Positions 14,922 through 22,455 of a DNA stretch of 27,282 bases are shown in pieces (the first letter of the stretch is position 1; every line of letters starts with the position of its first letter). The stretch covers positions 2,633-29,914 of the forward strand of contig DJQG01000063.1 of the NCBI GenBank assembly GCA_002438685.1. Direction: 5' to 3'. The notes under the pieces were generated by a model, which had not been told where the DNA came from, ran no database searches, and was given only the letters and a program-made list of their open reading frames with translations. This DNA comes from Ruminococcaceae bacterium UBA6392. GTDB taxonomy: Bacteria > Bacillota > Clostridia > Oscillospirales > Acutalibacteraceae. The translations under genes and the position numbers were made by a program.

Positions 14922-15468
14922 TCTTACGTTTCCCTTTGACCTTCTGTTTCCTTGCTTTGGGGCATATTTGTCTATTCAAAGTATACAACACATTGCGCCC
15001 CTTTTTCAAGAGGTAATTCATATTTTTTTCATTTTTATTTGACATTATTCCGTCTTTTTCCCCGGGCGGCGTTAATTTCTGTGATATTTTTTCTTTTAAA
15101 CCGCAAAGCGGCTTGCTAACGGCGTCTTTTATCCGCCAAAAGAGCTTTCTGAACTTTGACGAAATAAGCCGCCCGAGATGTTTTGCCACCGCGCCGAGAC
15201 TCAGGCGTTCGGCTGCAAAGCCGAGCAGCTGCGCCGCGAGAATATAGAGCAGGGTTCGCCCGTCATTGAGCACGAGCATAAAACAAAACGAAGCGAAGGC
15301 GCAGACTATTACATAGAGAATATCGGTCACAAATATGACCTTGCGCCCGCCCGGCAAAACGGCGCGGACGGCGCACACGGCATCATAGAACACACCGAGC
15401 AGAAAGCCGATGCCGAGCGAATGCAGAAAGACGGATATCTGACCGTCCAGTCCCTGGATATACTCCAT
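14884..15468 (-). CDS. yabQ: Spore cortex biosynthesis protein YabQ
   Basis: The 194-residue protein has hydrophobic segments near residues 13-33, 45-65 and 70-88, and the GIGFLLGVFYDAVCAVRAV pattern that is typical of YabQ near the N-terminus. From about residue 100 it is a basic, hydrophilic tail ending in a Lys-rich stretch. In B. subtilis YabQ lies in the outer forespore membrane and is needed for cortex formation. The ATG overlaps the yabP stop by one base (TGATG), and the tail of the gene overlaps divIC by 38 nt. The basic tail is less conserved in the family, so its exact end is dictated by the frame alone. Confidence 0.85.
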   Translation of the reverse strand: MEYIQGLDGQISVFLHSLGIGFLLGVFYDAVCAVRAVLPGGRKVIFVTDILYVIVCAFASFCFMLVLNDGRTLLYILAAQLLGFAAERLSLGAVAKHLGRLISSKFRKLFWRIKDAVSKPLCGLKEKISQKLTPPGEKDGIMSNKNEKNMNYLLKKGRNVLYTLNRQICPKARKQKVKGKRKNVGEKAQTQKKA

Positions 15469-15749
15469 CAGCGGAACACGCGGCTGAAGAATCCGCCTTT
15501 TCCGGGCTGTTCGTCGGAATAGGTCAGCGAATTGACTGTACCTTCAAGACTCAGCTCGCCGCTGTCGACATTAAGATTGATTATATGCAGGTCGCTGCCG
15601 CGCACAGTCAGCTCCCCCATCTGCGTGAATATCACGACCGTCTGCTCGTCAAAGCTGTCCACATCGGACACGCCGGAGACGGTCAGGCGATTTCTATTTT
15701 CCATTATAAGATTGTGGGGCAATGCCTGAACTTTGTTTTCTTCCGTCAT
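15468..15749 (-). CDS. yabP: Sporulation protein YabP (YabP/YqfC family)
   Basis: The 93-residue protein begins with PHNLIMENRNRLTVSGVSDVDSFDE-like features (quoted in part) and has GELTVRGSDLHIINLNVDSG, the hallmark beta-rich core of the YabP/YqfC family. In B. subtilis YabP is made in the mother cell under sigma-E and is needed for cortex assembly with YabQ. Here GGGAGG precedes the ATG but lies in one arm of a stable hairpin (15758-15787). One-base overlap couples it to yabQ. The C-terminus is unusually charged and short after the core. I did not find a clear sigma-E promoter upstream. Confidence 0.88.
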   Translation of the reverse strand: MTEENKVQALPHNLIMENRNRLTVSGVSDVDSFDEQTVVIFTQMGELTVRGSDLHIINLNVDSGELSLEGTVNSLTYSDEQPGKGGFFSRVFR

Positions 15750-15757
15750 AAATAAAA

Positions 15758-15787
15758 CCTCCCGTCCGTTAATAATACGGCGGGAGG
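15758..15787 (-). promoter_or_regulatory. Hairpin enclosing the yabP ribosome binding site, terminator-like
   Basis: On the minus strand CCTCCCG-CCG and CGG-A-CGGGAGG pair around a TATTATTAA loop (10 pairs, one bulged A). The 3' arm is the yabP Shine-Dalgarno site, and TTTTATTT follows directly before the ATG. The element could act as an intrinsic terminator after yabO, a translational lock on yabP, or both. Confidence 0.65.
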
Positions 15788-15805
15788 CTCGTGATTATGA
15801 CCGAT

Positions 15806-16045
15806 TTACAGAATTTCGTACATCGCGGCGGCGTCCTCTTTGCGGACGGTCTCGGCAACATTGAGAACACGCGCGCGGGTCACATTCTGACCCATGGATA
15901 TCTCAATGACATCGCCGACCTTCACATCGTAAGACGCGCGGGCTATTTTGCCATTTACCGTGACGTGCTTTGCGTCGCAGACCTCGTTTGCGACGGTGCG
16001 GCGCTTTATCAGGCGCGACACTTTCAAATATTTATCAAGTCTCAT
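15806..16045 (-). CDS. yabO: S4-domain RNA-binding protein (YabO/HslR type)
   Basis: The 79-residue protein is a single S4 domain: MRLDKYLKVSRLIKRRTVAN, then a VTVNGKIARASYDVKVGD segment and a terminal strand. B. subtilis YabO (now called RqcP) and E. coli HslR are of this type. RqcP works in ribosome-associated quality control by stabilising the 50S-peptidyl-tRNA complex during C-terminal alanine tailing; this role is inferred from homology. I chose the ATG at 16045 because S4 proteins of this family start with this motif; the frame continues open to 16174 with unrelated residues. The direct ribosome binding site is weak (GGAATGTT), with a hairpin between it and a better AAAGG. Confidence 0.88.
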   Translation of the reverse strand: MRLDKYLKVSRLIKRRTVANEVCDAKHVTVNGKIARASYDVKVGDVIEISMGQNVTRARVLNVAETVRKEDAAAMYEIL

Positions 16046-16053
16046 AACATTCC

Positions 16054-16074
16054 GCGGCACAAGCCGCATCCTTT
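16054..16074 (-). promoter_or_regulatory. Hairpin between an AAAGG site and the yabO start
   Basis: GCGGC and GCCGC arms with a TTGT loop sit between AAAGG (16074-16070) and the ATG at 16045. If folded, the effective distance from AAAGG to the start falls from 24 to about 10 nt, a normal spacing. Whether this occurs is inference. Confidence 0.35.
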
Positions 16075-16177
16075 CAGAACATTGGAACAAACCTTGGGTT
16101 GTCGCATTTAGATGCAGAAAGCGGTTTTTTGTCCCGAAGCTGTACAAAGGTACCGCGAGTGGGCAAAAAAGCACTTA

Positions 16178-16254
16178 AAAGAGCAAAAAACTAAAACAAA
16201 GGTCATAATCCGCGTTCTCAGCCACGAATTATGACCTGCAACTTTTTGCTCTTT
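16178..16254 (-). terminator. Nested two-tier inverted repeat downstream of the HU gene, probable terminator
   Basis: Inner arms (16201-16212 and 16225-16236) form an 11-of-12 paired stem with a 12-nt loop, followed on the minus strand by TTTGTTTTAGTTTTTT. Outer perfect 12-bp arms (AAAGAGCAAAAA at 16178-16189, TTTTTGCTCTTT at 16243-16254) can close around it. It starts 28 nt past the HU stop and is well placed to separate HU from yabO. Confidence 0.7.
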
Positions 16255-16281
16255 GGTCTGCGCTAAATGCGGCAAACCAAA

Positions 16282-16557
16282 TTATTCGGCAACCTTGTCT
16301 TTAAGACCCTTGCCTGCCTTGAAAGCGGGAACCTTGCATGCGGGGACATCGATGGTCTCGCCGGTTCTGGGGTTACGGGCAGTCTTGGCTGCGCGCTCTC
16401 TGACCTCGAAAGTGCCGAAGCCTGCGATTTGGATCTTGTCGCCCGATGCGAGAGCATCGCCGATGCAAGCGATAACAGCGTTGACAGCCTTCTCGGCGGT
16501 CTTCTTCTCAAGTCCCTCTTTTGCTGCAACAGCAGCGATAAACTCTGTCTTATTCAT
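16282..16557 (-). CDS. hup: HU-family nucleoid-associated DNA-binding protein
   Basis: This 91-residue protein is a standard HU monomer. The N-terminal NKTEFIAAVA helix and KKTAEKAVNAVIACIGDAL form the dimer core, GDKIQIAGFGTFEVRERAA leads into the beta arm, and ARNPRTGETIDVPA is the DNA-contacting arm with the conserved Pro. The KVPAFKAGKGLKDKV end closes the domain. The ATG at 16557 has AAGGAGA at good spacing; the frame runs further upstream but overlaps mazG and is not HU-like. The leader before it (about 16575-16600) is nearly pure A/G on the minus strand, which may favour translation. It sits between mazG and yabO, where B. subtilis has no HU gene. Confidence 0.95.
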   Translation of the reverse strand: MNKTEFIAAVAAKEGLEKKTAEKAVNAVIACIGDALASGDKIQIAGFGTFEVRERAAKTARNPRTGETIDVPACKVPAFKAGKGLKDKVAE

Positions 16558-16624
16558 TACGTGTTTCTCCTTTTGTTTTTTCTTTTCTTTTTTATGCAAT
16601 GTCCGTTGGACACAGTCATCGTTA

Positions 16625-17428
16625 TTATTTTCTGCTCTCTGCCTTGGCTTCATCCCAGAGTTCGTCGAGTTTTTCGAGCGGAGCGGACTCCATATCGATA
16701 CCGCGCTCGCGCGCAAGCTGTTCAACGCGGATGAAACGGGCTATAAACTTATCGGAAGCCGCAGTCAGCGCCTCCTCGGCGTCGCACTTGACGAAGCGCG
16801 AGACATTGACGGCAGAGAAAAGCAGATCGCCGAGTTCCTCAAAGATATGCTCTTTGTCGCCTGATTCTATAGCTTCGGAAAGCTCCTTTGCCTCCTCGAG
16901 CACTTTTCGCTGAGCGCCGGAGACATCGTCCCAGTCAAAGCCGACCGCCGCCGCTTTCTGCTGAATCTTGGTCGCTCTCATAAGCGCGGGAAGCTCACGC
17001 GGGATGCTGAGCATAGGCTCGCTCCCCTTTTTCTGTCCCTTTGAGCGGCGCTTTATGGCGTCCCAGTTATTGAGCACATCGCCGACACCGGAGACCTCGA
17101 CCTCGCCGAAAACATGCGGGTGGCGCTCGATGAGCTTTTTGCACACGCCGTCGGTGACATCGCCGAAATCGAAGTTGCCCGCCTCCTGCTCCATCTGAGC
17201 GTGGAACACGACCTGCATGAGCAGATCGCCGAGCTCTTCGGTCATCAGCTCCTTATCGTCCTTGTCGATAGCTTCGATAACTTCGTAAGTCTCTTCGATA
17301 AGGTTCTTGCGGATGCTCATATGAGTCTGCTGGGCATCCCACGGGCAGCCGCCCGGAGCGCGGAGCAAACGCATGATCTCAAGGAGATCGTTTATATCGT
17401 ATTTTTCTTTCTGCTTAAAGTCTACCAT
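16625..17428 (-). CDS. mazG: Nucleoside triphosphate pyrophosphohydrolase MazG
   Basis: The 267-residue protein has two MazG domains. The first has CPWDAQQTHMSIRKNLIEE and an EELGDLLMQVVFHA end, and the second has VLEEAKELSEAI and FEELGDLLFSAVNVSRF. The EExxE...ExxD magnesium-binding patterns are visible in both. MazG removes unwanted NTPs by hydrolysis to NMP and pyrophosphate, and in some bacteria it tempers ppGpp effects. In B. subtilis the homologue (yabN) carries an extra N-terminal methylase domain that is absent here. GGGGAT precedes the ATG, and the gap from the flippase gene is 36 nt, so it shares that operon. Confidence 0.94.
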   Translation of the reverse strand: MVDFKQKEKYDINDLLEIMRLLRAPGGCPWDAQQTHMSIRKNLIEETYEVIEAIDKDDKELMTEELGDLLMQVVFHAQMEQEAGNFDFGDVTDGVCKKLIERHPHVFGEVEVSGVGDVLNNWDAIKRRSKGQKKGSEPMLSIPRELPALMRATKIQQKAAAVGFDWDDVSGAQRKVLEEAKELSEAIESGDKEHIFEELGDLLFSAVNVSRFVKCDAEEALTAASDKFIARFIRVEQLARERGIDMESAPLEKLDELWDEAKAESRK

Positions 17429-17464
17429 ATGATCCCCTGTCTGTTTTTATCGGCAGGAAATATT

Positions 17465-19273
17465 CTAACCCAAAAGTTCATATTTTTCAAGTACTTTTGC
17501 AATTTTTTCGCCTGCGGGCAAAGATTCTATATCCTCGCGCACGATGCCCTTGAAAACGATGATAGCTATCGCATACACCATAACGGCGATTATGATAGCG
17601 GCGAGCAGCGCGATATCCGCGCCGTGGCTGACGCTCTTGAGCACATATTTGCCGAGCAGACCGTAAGCCGCCCACGCCGCGAGACCGCACATGGCGGCGG
17701 TGATAAGCGGTTTTATTAAATCGGACATTACATCAATGCGGACTTTAGTAACTTTTATAACGGCGATGACATTGAGAATGACATTTATAACATAGAACAG
17801 GACTGTTCCGATAACCGCGCCGTTGAAGTTGATGCCCGGTATACCAACGAGGGCGAAGTTGCAGATTATTTTGACGACGGCGGAGACGAGCATTGTTTTT
17901 ACTGGGATATCCGTTCTGCCGACCGCCTGAAGGAGGTTCGTAAGCGGGGTCGAAATGGACATGAACGCGGTCGTGAAGCCGAAGACGGCGACCATGGGCG
18001 CTATCATCGGGATATCGGCAGCCATTCTGCCGCGGCCGTAGATAAGAGTAAGTATAGGCTCGGCGAGCACGCCCATGCCGATACCGGCGGGCAGAGCTAT
18101 GAGCATGGAGACTCTTATAACGGTGTTGACGGCACTCTTGACAGCTTTCTTGTCTTTCATCGTCCACGCCTCCGCGAGAGCGGGAAGCGCGCTGACGCCG
18201 AGGGAGACGGTTATCATCGGGACGAGGTTCTTGAAGTCCACGGCGGTGTTATATGCGCCGTAGAGATAGCTCATGAAGCCCTTGCTGTCCGAAAGATTCA
18301 AGGTACCGCTTGCGACATCGGCATCGATACACTGCTTATATAAATTATATATTGTATCCTGACCGCTCTCGATAGCGTGGAGCAGGCGGTTCTGGATGGT
18401 CACGGCGTCGATAAGATTCGTGGCGTTTAGAACGAGCGAACTCAAAAGGATCGGCACCGCTATGGTTATCATGTTCTTGGCTATGGCATGATTTGCGGGC
18501 GGCTTCGGGGAATTGACGAGCTCGAGGCGGGTTATACCGTCGCCCTTTGTTCTGTGGCGGATACCGAGATAGATAAGGCTCAGAAGCGAGCCGAGGGTAA
18601 CACCGAGTATTGCGCCGGCGGCAGCCCACGGATATGTTACGCTGAAAGCCTCGTTGAGAGACGAGACCTCTTTGCCGAACACGGTAGCGGTAGCCGAGCC
18701 TGCGGCAACGGCGCTGTTATAGGCGCTCTCGCCGTAGGACATGATGAGCTTTGCAAAAACAAGTCCGATAACAAGCTTGCCGAGAGCCTCGATGACCTGC
18801 GATATGGCGGTCGGGATCATGTTGCGCAGACCTTCGTAATATCCTCTGTAAGCCGAGACATAGCAGCAGAAGAATATCGACGGGGCGACAGCTATCATCG
18901 CAGGCAGATTTCTTATATCCGAGATGAACGCGGCATAGGGAATGGAGATAATGACCATGAGCAGTGTGCCCGCGGTTCCGACGAGAAGGAATATCTTACG
19001 CGCCGTTTTGAGCGTCATTCGCGCCTCGCGGTAATGATTGAGCGCGACATCCTCCGCGACCATGCGCGACACCGCTATCGGCAGACCCGCCATGGAAATT
19101 GAATAGATGGGAGTATAGATGGCATAGACCGAGGTGAAATATCCGTATCCCACGAGGCCGAGCATACTGCCCAGCGGCATCTTGAAGCAGAGACCTATCA
19201 CCTTGACCACGAGGGTCGAGATGACAAGGATTATTGCGCCGTTGAGCAGCGACTGTTTCTTTCTTTCTGCCAA
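17465..19273 (-). CDS. MVF/MATE-fold polysaccharide flippase, SpoVB/YabM-like
   Basis: The 602-residue protein has about 14 hydrophobic helices and the opening pattern LLNGAIILVISTLVVKVIGL, then GYGYFTSVYAIYTPIYSIS and LPIAVSRMVAE. These are characteristic of the SpoVB/YabM/MurJ-type branch of the MOP superfamily. Members move lipid-linked precursors (such as lipid II or cortex precursors) across the membrane. Position before mazG matches B. subtilis yabM. The start is TTG at 19273: AGGAGGT lies at ideal spacing, and no in-frame ATG occurs before about residue 32. It is the first gene of its operon, behind a strong promoter with a dyad. The exact lipid substrate and whether it is sporulation-specific are unknown. 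Confidence 0.88.
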   Translation of the reverse strand: MAERKKQSLLNGAIILVISTLVVKVIGLCFKMPLGSMLGLVGYGYFTSVYAIYTPIYSISMAGLPIAVSRMVAEDVALNHYREARMTLKTARKIFLLVGTAGTLLMVIISIPYAAFISDIRNLPAMIAVAPSIFFCCYVSAYRGYYEGLRNMIPTAISQVIEALGKLVIGLVFAKLIMSYGESAYNSAVAAGSATATVFGKEVSSLNEAFSVTYPWAAAGAILGVTLGSLLSLIYLGIRHRTKGDGITRLELVNSPKPPANHAIAKNMITIAVPILLSSLVLNATNLIDAVTIQNRLLHAIESGQDTIYNLYKQCIDADVASGTLNLSDSKGFMSYLYGAYNTAVDFKNLVPMITVSLGVSALPALAEAWTMKDKKAVKSAVNTVIRVSMLIALPAGIGMGVLAEPILTLIYGRGRMAADIPMIAPMVAVFGFTTAFMSISTPLTNLLQAVGRTDIPVKTMLVSAVVKIICNFALVGIPGINFNGAVIGTVLFYVINVILNVIAVIKVTKVRIDVMSDLIKPLITAAMCGLAAWAAYGLLGKYVLKSVSHGADIALLAAIIIAVMVYAIAIIVFKGIVREDIESLPAGEKIAKVLEKYELLG

Positions 19274-19318
19274 GGCTAAACCTCCTTGCTGTTCGTTTCT
19301 TTCTTAAAACCGTTCCTA

Positions 19319-19347
19319 ATTATATCGTTTGAGGACGATATTATCAA
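19319..19347 (-). promoter_or_regulatory. Promoter of the flippase-mazG-hup-yab-divIC operon, with dyad in the spacer
   Basis: TTGATA (19347-19342) and TATAAT (19324-19319) are 17 nt apart on the minus strand. A perfect dyad ATATCGT-6 nt-ACGATAT (19322-19341) fills the spacer and runs into the -10, a likely place for a repressor or activator. The leader is about 40 nt and ends in AGGAGGT. Confidence 0.82.
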
Positions 19348-19374
19348 CAATATGCTGAAAAATTTAACAATTGT

Positions 19375-20286
19375 TTAATCCATAAACTCACGAAGCAAAG
19401 AGTTTTCGGGGATAACATCGACCGGAAGAGGCTCGAATCTCTCGAGGCGTTCTATCATCATCTGCGCCTCGTCATACCACTCGCTGCCGCTCCCGACACG
19501 GCTTAGCATCGGCACGGCAAGGGCGCGGAACACGCACGGCTCATAGGCATGAAGCGAGTCTATCTTCTCCGCCGCTAAGTGGCTGTAAGGGAAGATATAC
19601 TTATCCTCGCCGCGCTGAACGCTCCCCCAGAGGTCATATGTCCGCTCGACGCTGCTCGCGCGGTGATAATAATCCCGAACAAGGCGGCGGACAAAGCGCA
19701 GATCGCGCTTCGACATGAGCACATCCCCATCCTCATCGGCGATACGGGACGAGACGCTGACATAGAGCTTCATCAGATTTTCGCTCGGAAGAGAATCGGT
19801 TATAACCGGGTTCAGGGCGTGGATACCCTCGACTATCAGCACATCGTCCTTGCCGAGCGTTATAGGGTCGGAGAAGCCGCTGCGCCTGCCGCTGACGAAA
19901 TCGAAATGCGGCAGTCTCGTTGTACCGTTTTTGATGATATCCTCAAGGCACGAGTCGATGAGTGCGATATCGAGAGCGTTGACGGTCTCATAGTCGGGCT
20001 TGCCGTTTTCGTCGAGAATGGCATCGCGCTGATCGTGATAAAAATCGTCGAGCGAGACAGTAAAAGCCTTTGCGCCGCGCGATTCGAGCCGCGAGGCTAT
20101 AAGCCCGGCGGTGGTCGTCTTGCCGGACGCGCTGGGACCCGCGAGCATGACTATACGCTTTTCGCGGTCGGAGAATATGCGCTCGGCTATTTCATCGAGC
20201 CTGCCCGAATACCGTTCCTCGGCTTTTGAAACGAGAAAAGCGGGGTCGTTTGCCGCCATTGAGTTTATTTTTACGAGAGATTTCAA
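19375..20286 (-). CDS. Uridine kinase-like nucleoside kinase, short form
   Basis: This 303-residue P-loop kinase has Walker A as AGPSASGKTTTAG (49-61) and VSLDDFYHD (77-85) typical of uridine/phosphoribulokinase-type enzymes. DVLIVEGIHALNP is the next motif, and VRDYYHRASS carries lid arginines. Clostridial nucleoside kinases of this kind are often about 550 residues with an N-terminal TGS and tRNA-synthetase-like region; that part is missing here. The start is TTG at 20286 with AGGTGA upstream; an ATG nine codons later has no site. It follows hemZ by 9 nt and ends the right-hand operon. Substrate may be uridine/cytidine or another nucleoside. Confidence 0.8.
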   Translation of the reverse strand: MKSLVKINSMAANDPAFLVSKAEERYSGRLDEIAERIFSDREKRIVMLAGPSASGKTTTAGLIASRLESRGAKAFTVSLDDFYHDQRDAILDENGKPDYETVNALDIALIDSCLEDIIKNGTTRLPHFDFVSGRRSGFSDPITLGKDDVLIVEGIHALNPVITDSLPSENLMKLYVSVSSRIADEDGDVLMSKRDLRFVRRLVRDYYHRASSVERTYDLWGSVQRGEDKYIFPYSHLAAEKIDSLHAYEPCVFRALAVPMLSRVGSGSEWYDEAQMMIERLERFEPLPVDVIPENSLLREFMD

Positions 20287-20295
20287 CTTATCACC

Positions 20296-21792
20296 TTATT
20301 TATCCGCAGACGACTGCGAACCGAATATTTCCGAATAGAACTCCGATATGCGTTTCTTGCGCTCCATCAGAGTGTCAAACCGGGCATTATATTCATATGG
20401 ATATTTGTAGTTAAAAATACGCTCGATATAGTTGCTGCCGGGCTTTTTGAGCTTTGTTACGGCGCCCGCTCCGGCGGCGAGGACAGTATGCGTCTCCTCC
20501 ATCATGAAGACATTGTATCTGCACTCCATACCGGGCTTGCACCAACCGACATTTTCGAGGTTGCCGACGCAGCGGCTCTGGCGATACATATAATAAGGAA
20601 TATATCCGTTATCGAAGAGCACGGAGTGGGAATAATCAATCATCTTCCCCGCCGTCTCCCCTTCGCTGACTGCGTGACCGTGTTCTCTGAGAGTGGACGC
20701 GGATTTCAAAGCGAGGGCATGGACGGTTATATTCGCGGGAGCGAGCGAGACGACGCCGTCAACGGATTTTTTGAAGCTCTCGAGCGTATCGCCGGGGAGT
20801 CCCGCGATAAGATCGACATTTATATTCTCAAACCCGCTCTTCTCGGCGAGGGCATAAGAAGAAAAGAAATCCGCCGCGGTATGCTTTCTGCCGACCGCTT
20901 CGAGCACGGAATCATTGAGGGTCTGGGTATTTATGCTTATTCTGTCAACCGAGTGGACGCGCAGGACACCGAGCTTCTCCTGCGTCACGGTATCGGGTCT
21001 GCCGAGTTCGACGGTATATTCGCGGACAGCGGATAGATCGAAGCTGTTTTTGACTGCCGAGCAGACCTTTTCCATCTGCTCCGCGCTGAGAATACCTGGC
21101 GTTCCGCCGCCGATATATATGCTCTCAAGCCGCAGTCCGATATTGCGGACGATTTTTCCCGTTATCTCAAGCTCCCTGCACAGATCGTCAACATAGACGG
21201 GCAGAAGCTTTGCGGCGTTGGCGTTGGTTATCGAATGGGAGACGAACGAGCAATAGCTGCACCTTGACGGGCAGAACGGTATCGCGATATAGAGACTGAA
21301 CGAGCGCTCGTCACCGAGGGCGGCTATCTCCTGCTCCGTGCCCGCGACGCTCTGCGCAAGGCGCGCTTTCGGTTCACTGACAAGAAGTTTTTTTGTAAAA
21401 TAGTCATATGCGCCCTTTTCGCCGAGGGATTCAATGAGCTTCAGCATAAGCTTGGACGGGCGCACACCGGTAAGTATGCCCCAGGGCGGAACATAGCCGG
21501 TAACGGCGCTCAGAGCAGAGAAAAGCTCGCGAGCCATAGTGCGCTCGCACTCGTCTTTTTCGGGCTCGTCGGTCTTTTGGACTTTCGCCGAGCGAGTCTC
21601 GGTCTTATCCCCGACATTGACGCGTACGCGCACGGAATATCCGCCGCTCGCGCCTTCGAGATATGTTTCAACCTCGGGCGCGCCGCTTTCGGGCAGAGTG
21701 TCCGAAACTGTTATCTTTTCATTAGGAAAGAACACGCGGCAAAGATTCTCCATCTCATAATGAAAATCGTGGCCGCAGATATATAGAATCAT
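20296..21792 (-). CDS. hemZ: HemZ-type radical SAM enzyme (coproporphyrinogen III oxidase-like)
   Basis: The 498-residue protein has a family-specific N-terminal half with GYVPPWGILTGVRPSKL (99-115). A radical SAM core follows, with CPSRCSYC (Cys174, Cys178, Cys181) ligating the [4Fe-4S] cluster, YIGGGTPGILS for SAM binding, and VELGRPDTV and SINTQTLND strands. HemZ is named for oxygen-independent coproporphyrinogen oxidation, but several HemN relatives have other roles (heme chaperone HemW), and HemZ function is not settled. The ATG has AAGGAA upstream and is 9 nt after the MBL gene. No other heme biosynthesis gene is in the window. Confidence 0.9.
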   Translation of the reverse strand: MILYICGHDFHYEMENLCRVFFPNEKITVSDTLPESGAPEVETYLEGASGGYSVRVRVNVGDKTETRSAKVQKTDEPEKDECERTMARELFSALSAVTGYVPPWGILTGVRPSKLMLKLIESLGEKGAYDYFTKKLLVSEPKARLAQSVAGTEQEIAALGDERSFSLYIAIPFCPSRCSYCSFVSHSITNANAAKLLPVYVDDLCRELEITGKIVRNIGLRLESIYIGGGTPGILSAEQMEKVCSAVKNSFDLSAVREYTVELGRPDTVTQEKLGVLRVHSVDRISINTQTLNDSVLEAVGRKHTAADFFSSYALAEKSGFENINVDLIAGLPGDTLESFKKSVDGVVSLAPANITVHALALKSASTLREHGHAVSEGETAGKMIDYSHSVLFDNGYIPYYMYRQSRCVGNLENVGWCKPGMECRYNVFMMEETHTVLAAGAGAVTKLKKPGSNYIERIFNYKYPYEYNARFDTLMERKKRISEFYSEIFGSQSSADK

Positions 21793-21801
21793 AGGCGTTC
21801 C

Positions 21802-22455
21802 TTAAAGCTCTCCTCCGGGTATTTTTCTTAAATATCTGTTTCTGACCCGCTCCTCGGAGAGCGTGGTGGAGCGGTTATGCCCGGTATAGACGGTATATTC
21901 GCCGTCGAGGGCGGCAAGGCGCTTGAGGCTTTCGACCATAGCCTGCCAGTCCCCGCCGGGGAGGTCGGTTCTGCCGACTGTGCGGCAGAAAAGAGTATCG
22001 CCCGAGAACATCACGCGCTCGGTCTCTTCGAGATAGCACACGCCGCCGAGGGTGTGTCCGGGGGTGTGGATAGTGTGAAGAGTGATATCCCCTATCTTCG
22101 CTTCAAAGCCCTCTTCCGCGAGCAGGTCGTAATCGACATATTTCTGGATGCCGTGATCGACATGGATCGCAAGGCTGATATCCTCGCACTTGAGGCAGGC
22201 GCTGTCATAGGGGTGGATAGCTATTTTTGCATCCGGGTAGTCGTCTTTTATATGCGCGACACCGAGGATGTGGTCATAGTGACCGTGGGTGAGAAGAATA
22301 TACTTGAGATTTTTCACTTCATCGCGAAGGACTGCTTTTAATTCGTCCGTGTAATCGCCGGGATCGATAACCGCCGCCTCGCCGCTGTGTTCGTCTATAA
22401 CGACATAGCAGTTCGCCTGGACGGGTCCCATGGGCAGAGTGTGTATTTTCATCAT
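21802..22455 (-). CDS. MBL-fold metallo-hydrolase (glyoxalase II-like)
   Basis: The 217-residue protein has the metal site LLTHGHYDHILG (HxHxDH, 57-62), an IDPGDYTDEL turn, HTPGHTLGGVCYL with the next His, and FSGDTLFCRTVGRTDLPGGD with the bridging Asp and glyoxalase-II-like signature. A late YTGHNRSTTL carries the last His. It probably hydrolyses a thioester such as an acyl-glutathione or acyl-bacillithiol-like compound; substrate unknown. I chose ATG at 22455: it overlaps the dtd stop by 4 nt (ATGA) and has GGAGG eight bases upstream. The longer frame to 22470 would start on that very GGAGG. Clostridia commonly have it between dtd and hemZ. Confidence 0.88.
   Translation of the reverse strand: MMKIHTLPMGPVQANCYVVIDEHSGEAAVIDPGDYTDELKAVLRDEVKNLKYILLTHGHYDHILGVAHIKDDYPDAKIAIHPYDSACLKCEDISLAIHVDHGIQKYVDYDLLAEEGFEAKIGDITLHTIHTPGHTLGGVCYLEETERVMFSGDTLFCRTVGRTDLPGGDWQAMVESLKRLAALDGEYTVYTGHNRSTTLSEERVRNRYLRKIPGGEL

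Noticed and set aside
16075..16177. Search for a tRNA or known riboswitch in the gap between HU and yabO
   Set aside because: Short dyads such as GCATCTAAATGC are present, but no cloverleaf, T-loop consensus or known riboswitch core could be found.
16600..16612. Small TGTCC/GGACA hairpin after mazG
   Set aside because: The stem is 5 bp and no T-run follows, so I do not call it a terminator; it may be chance.
19363..19376. AACAATTGTT palindrome at the end of the nucleoside kinase gene, considered as a terminator
   Set aside because: The palindrome is AT-rich with no loop, so it would not form a stable RNA stem. The end of the recJ operon transcript is therefore not resolved.
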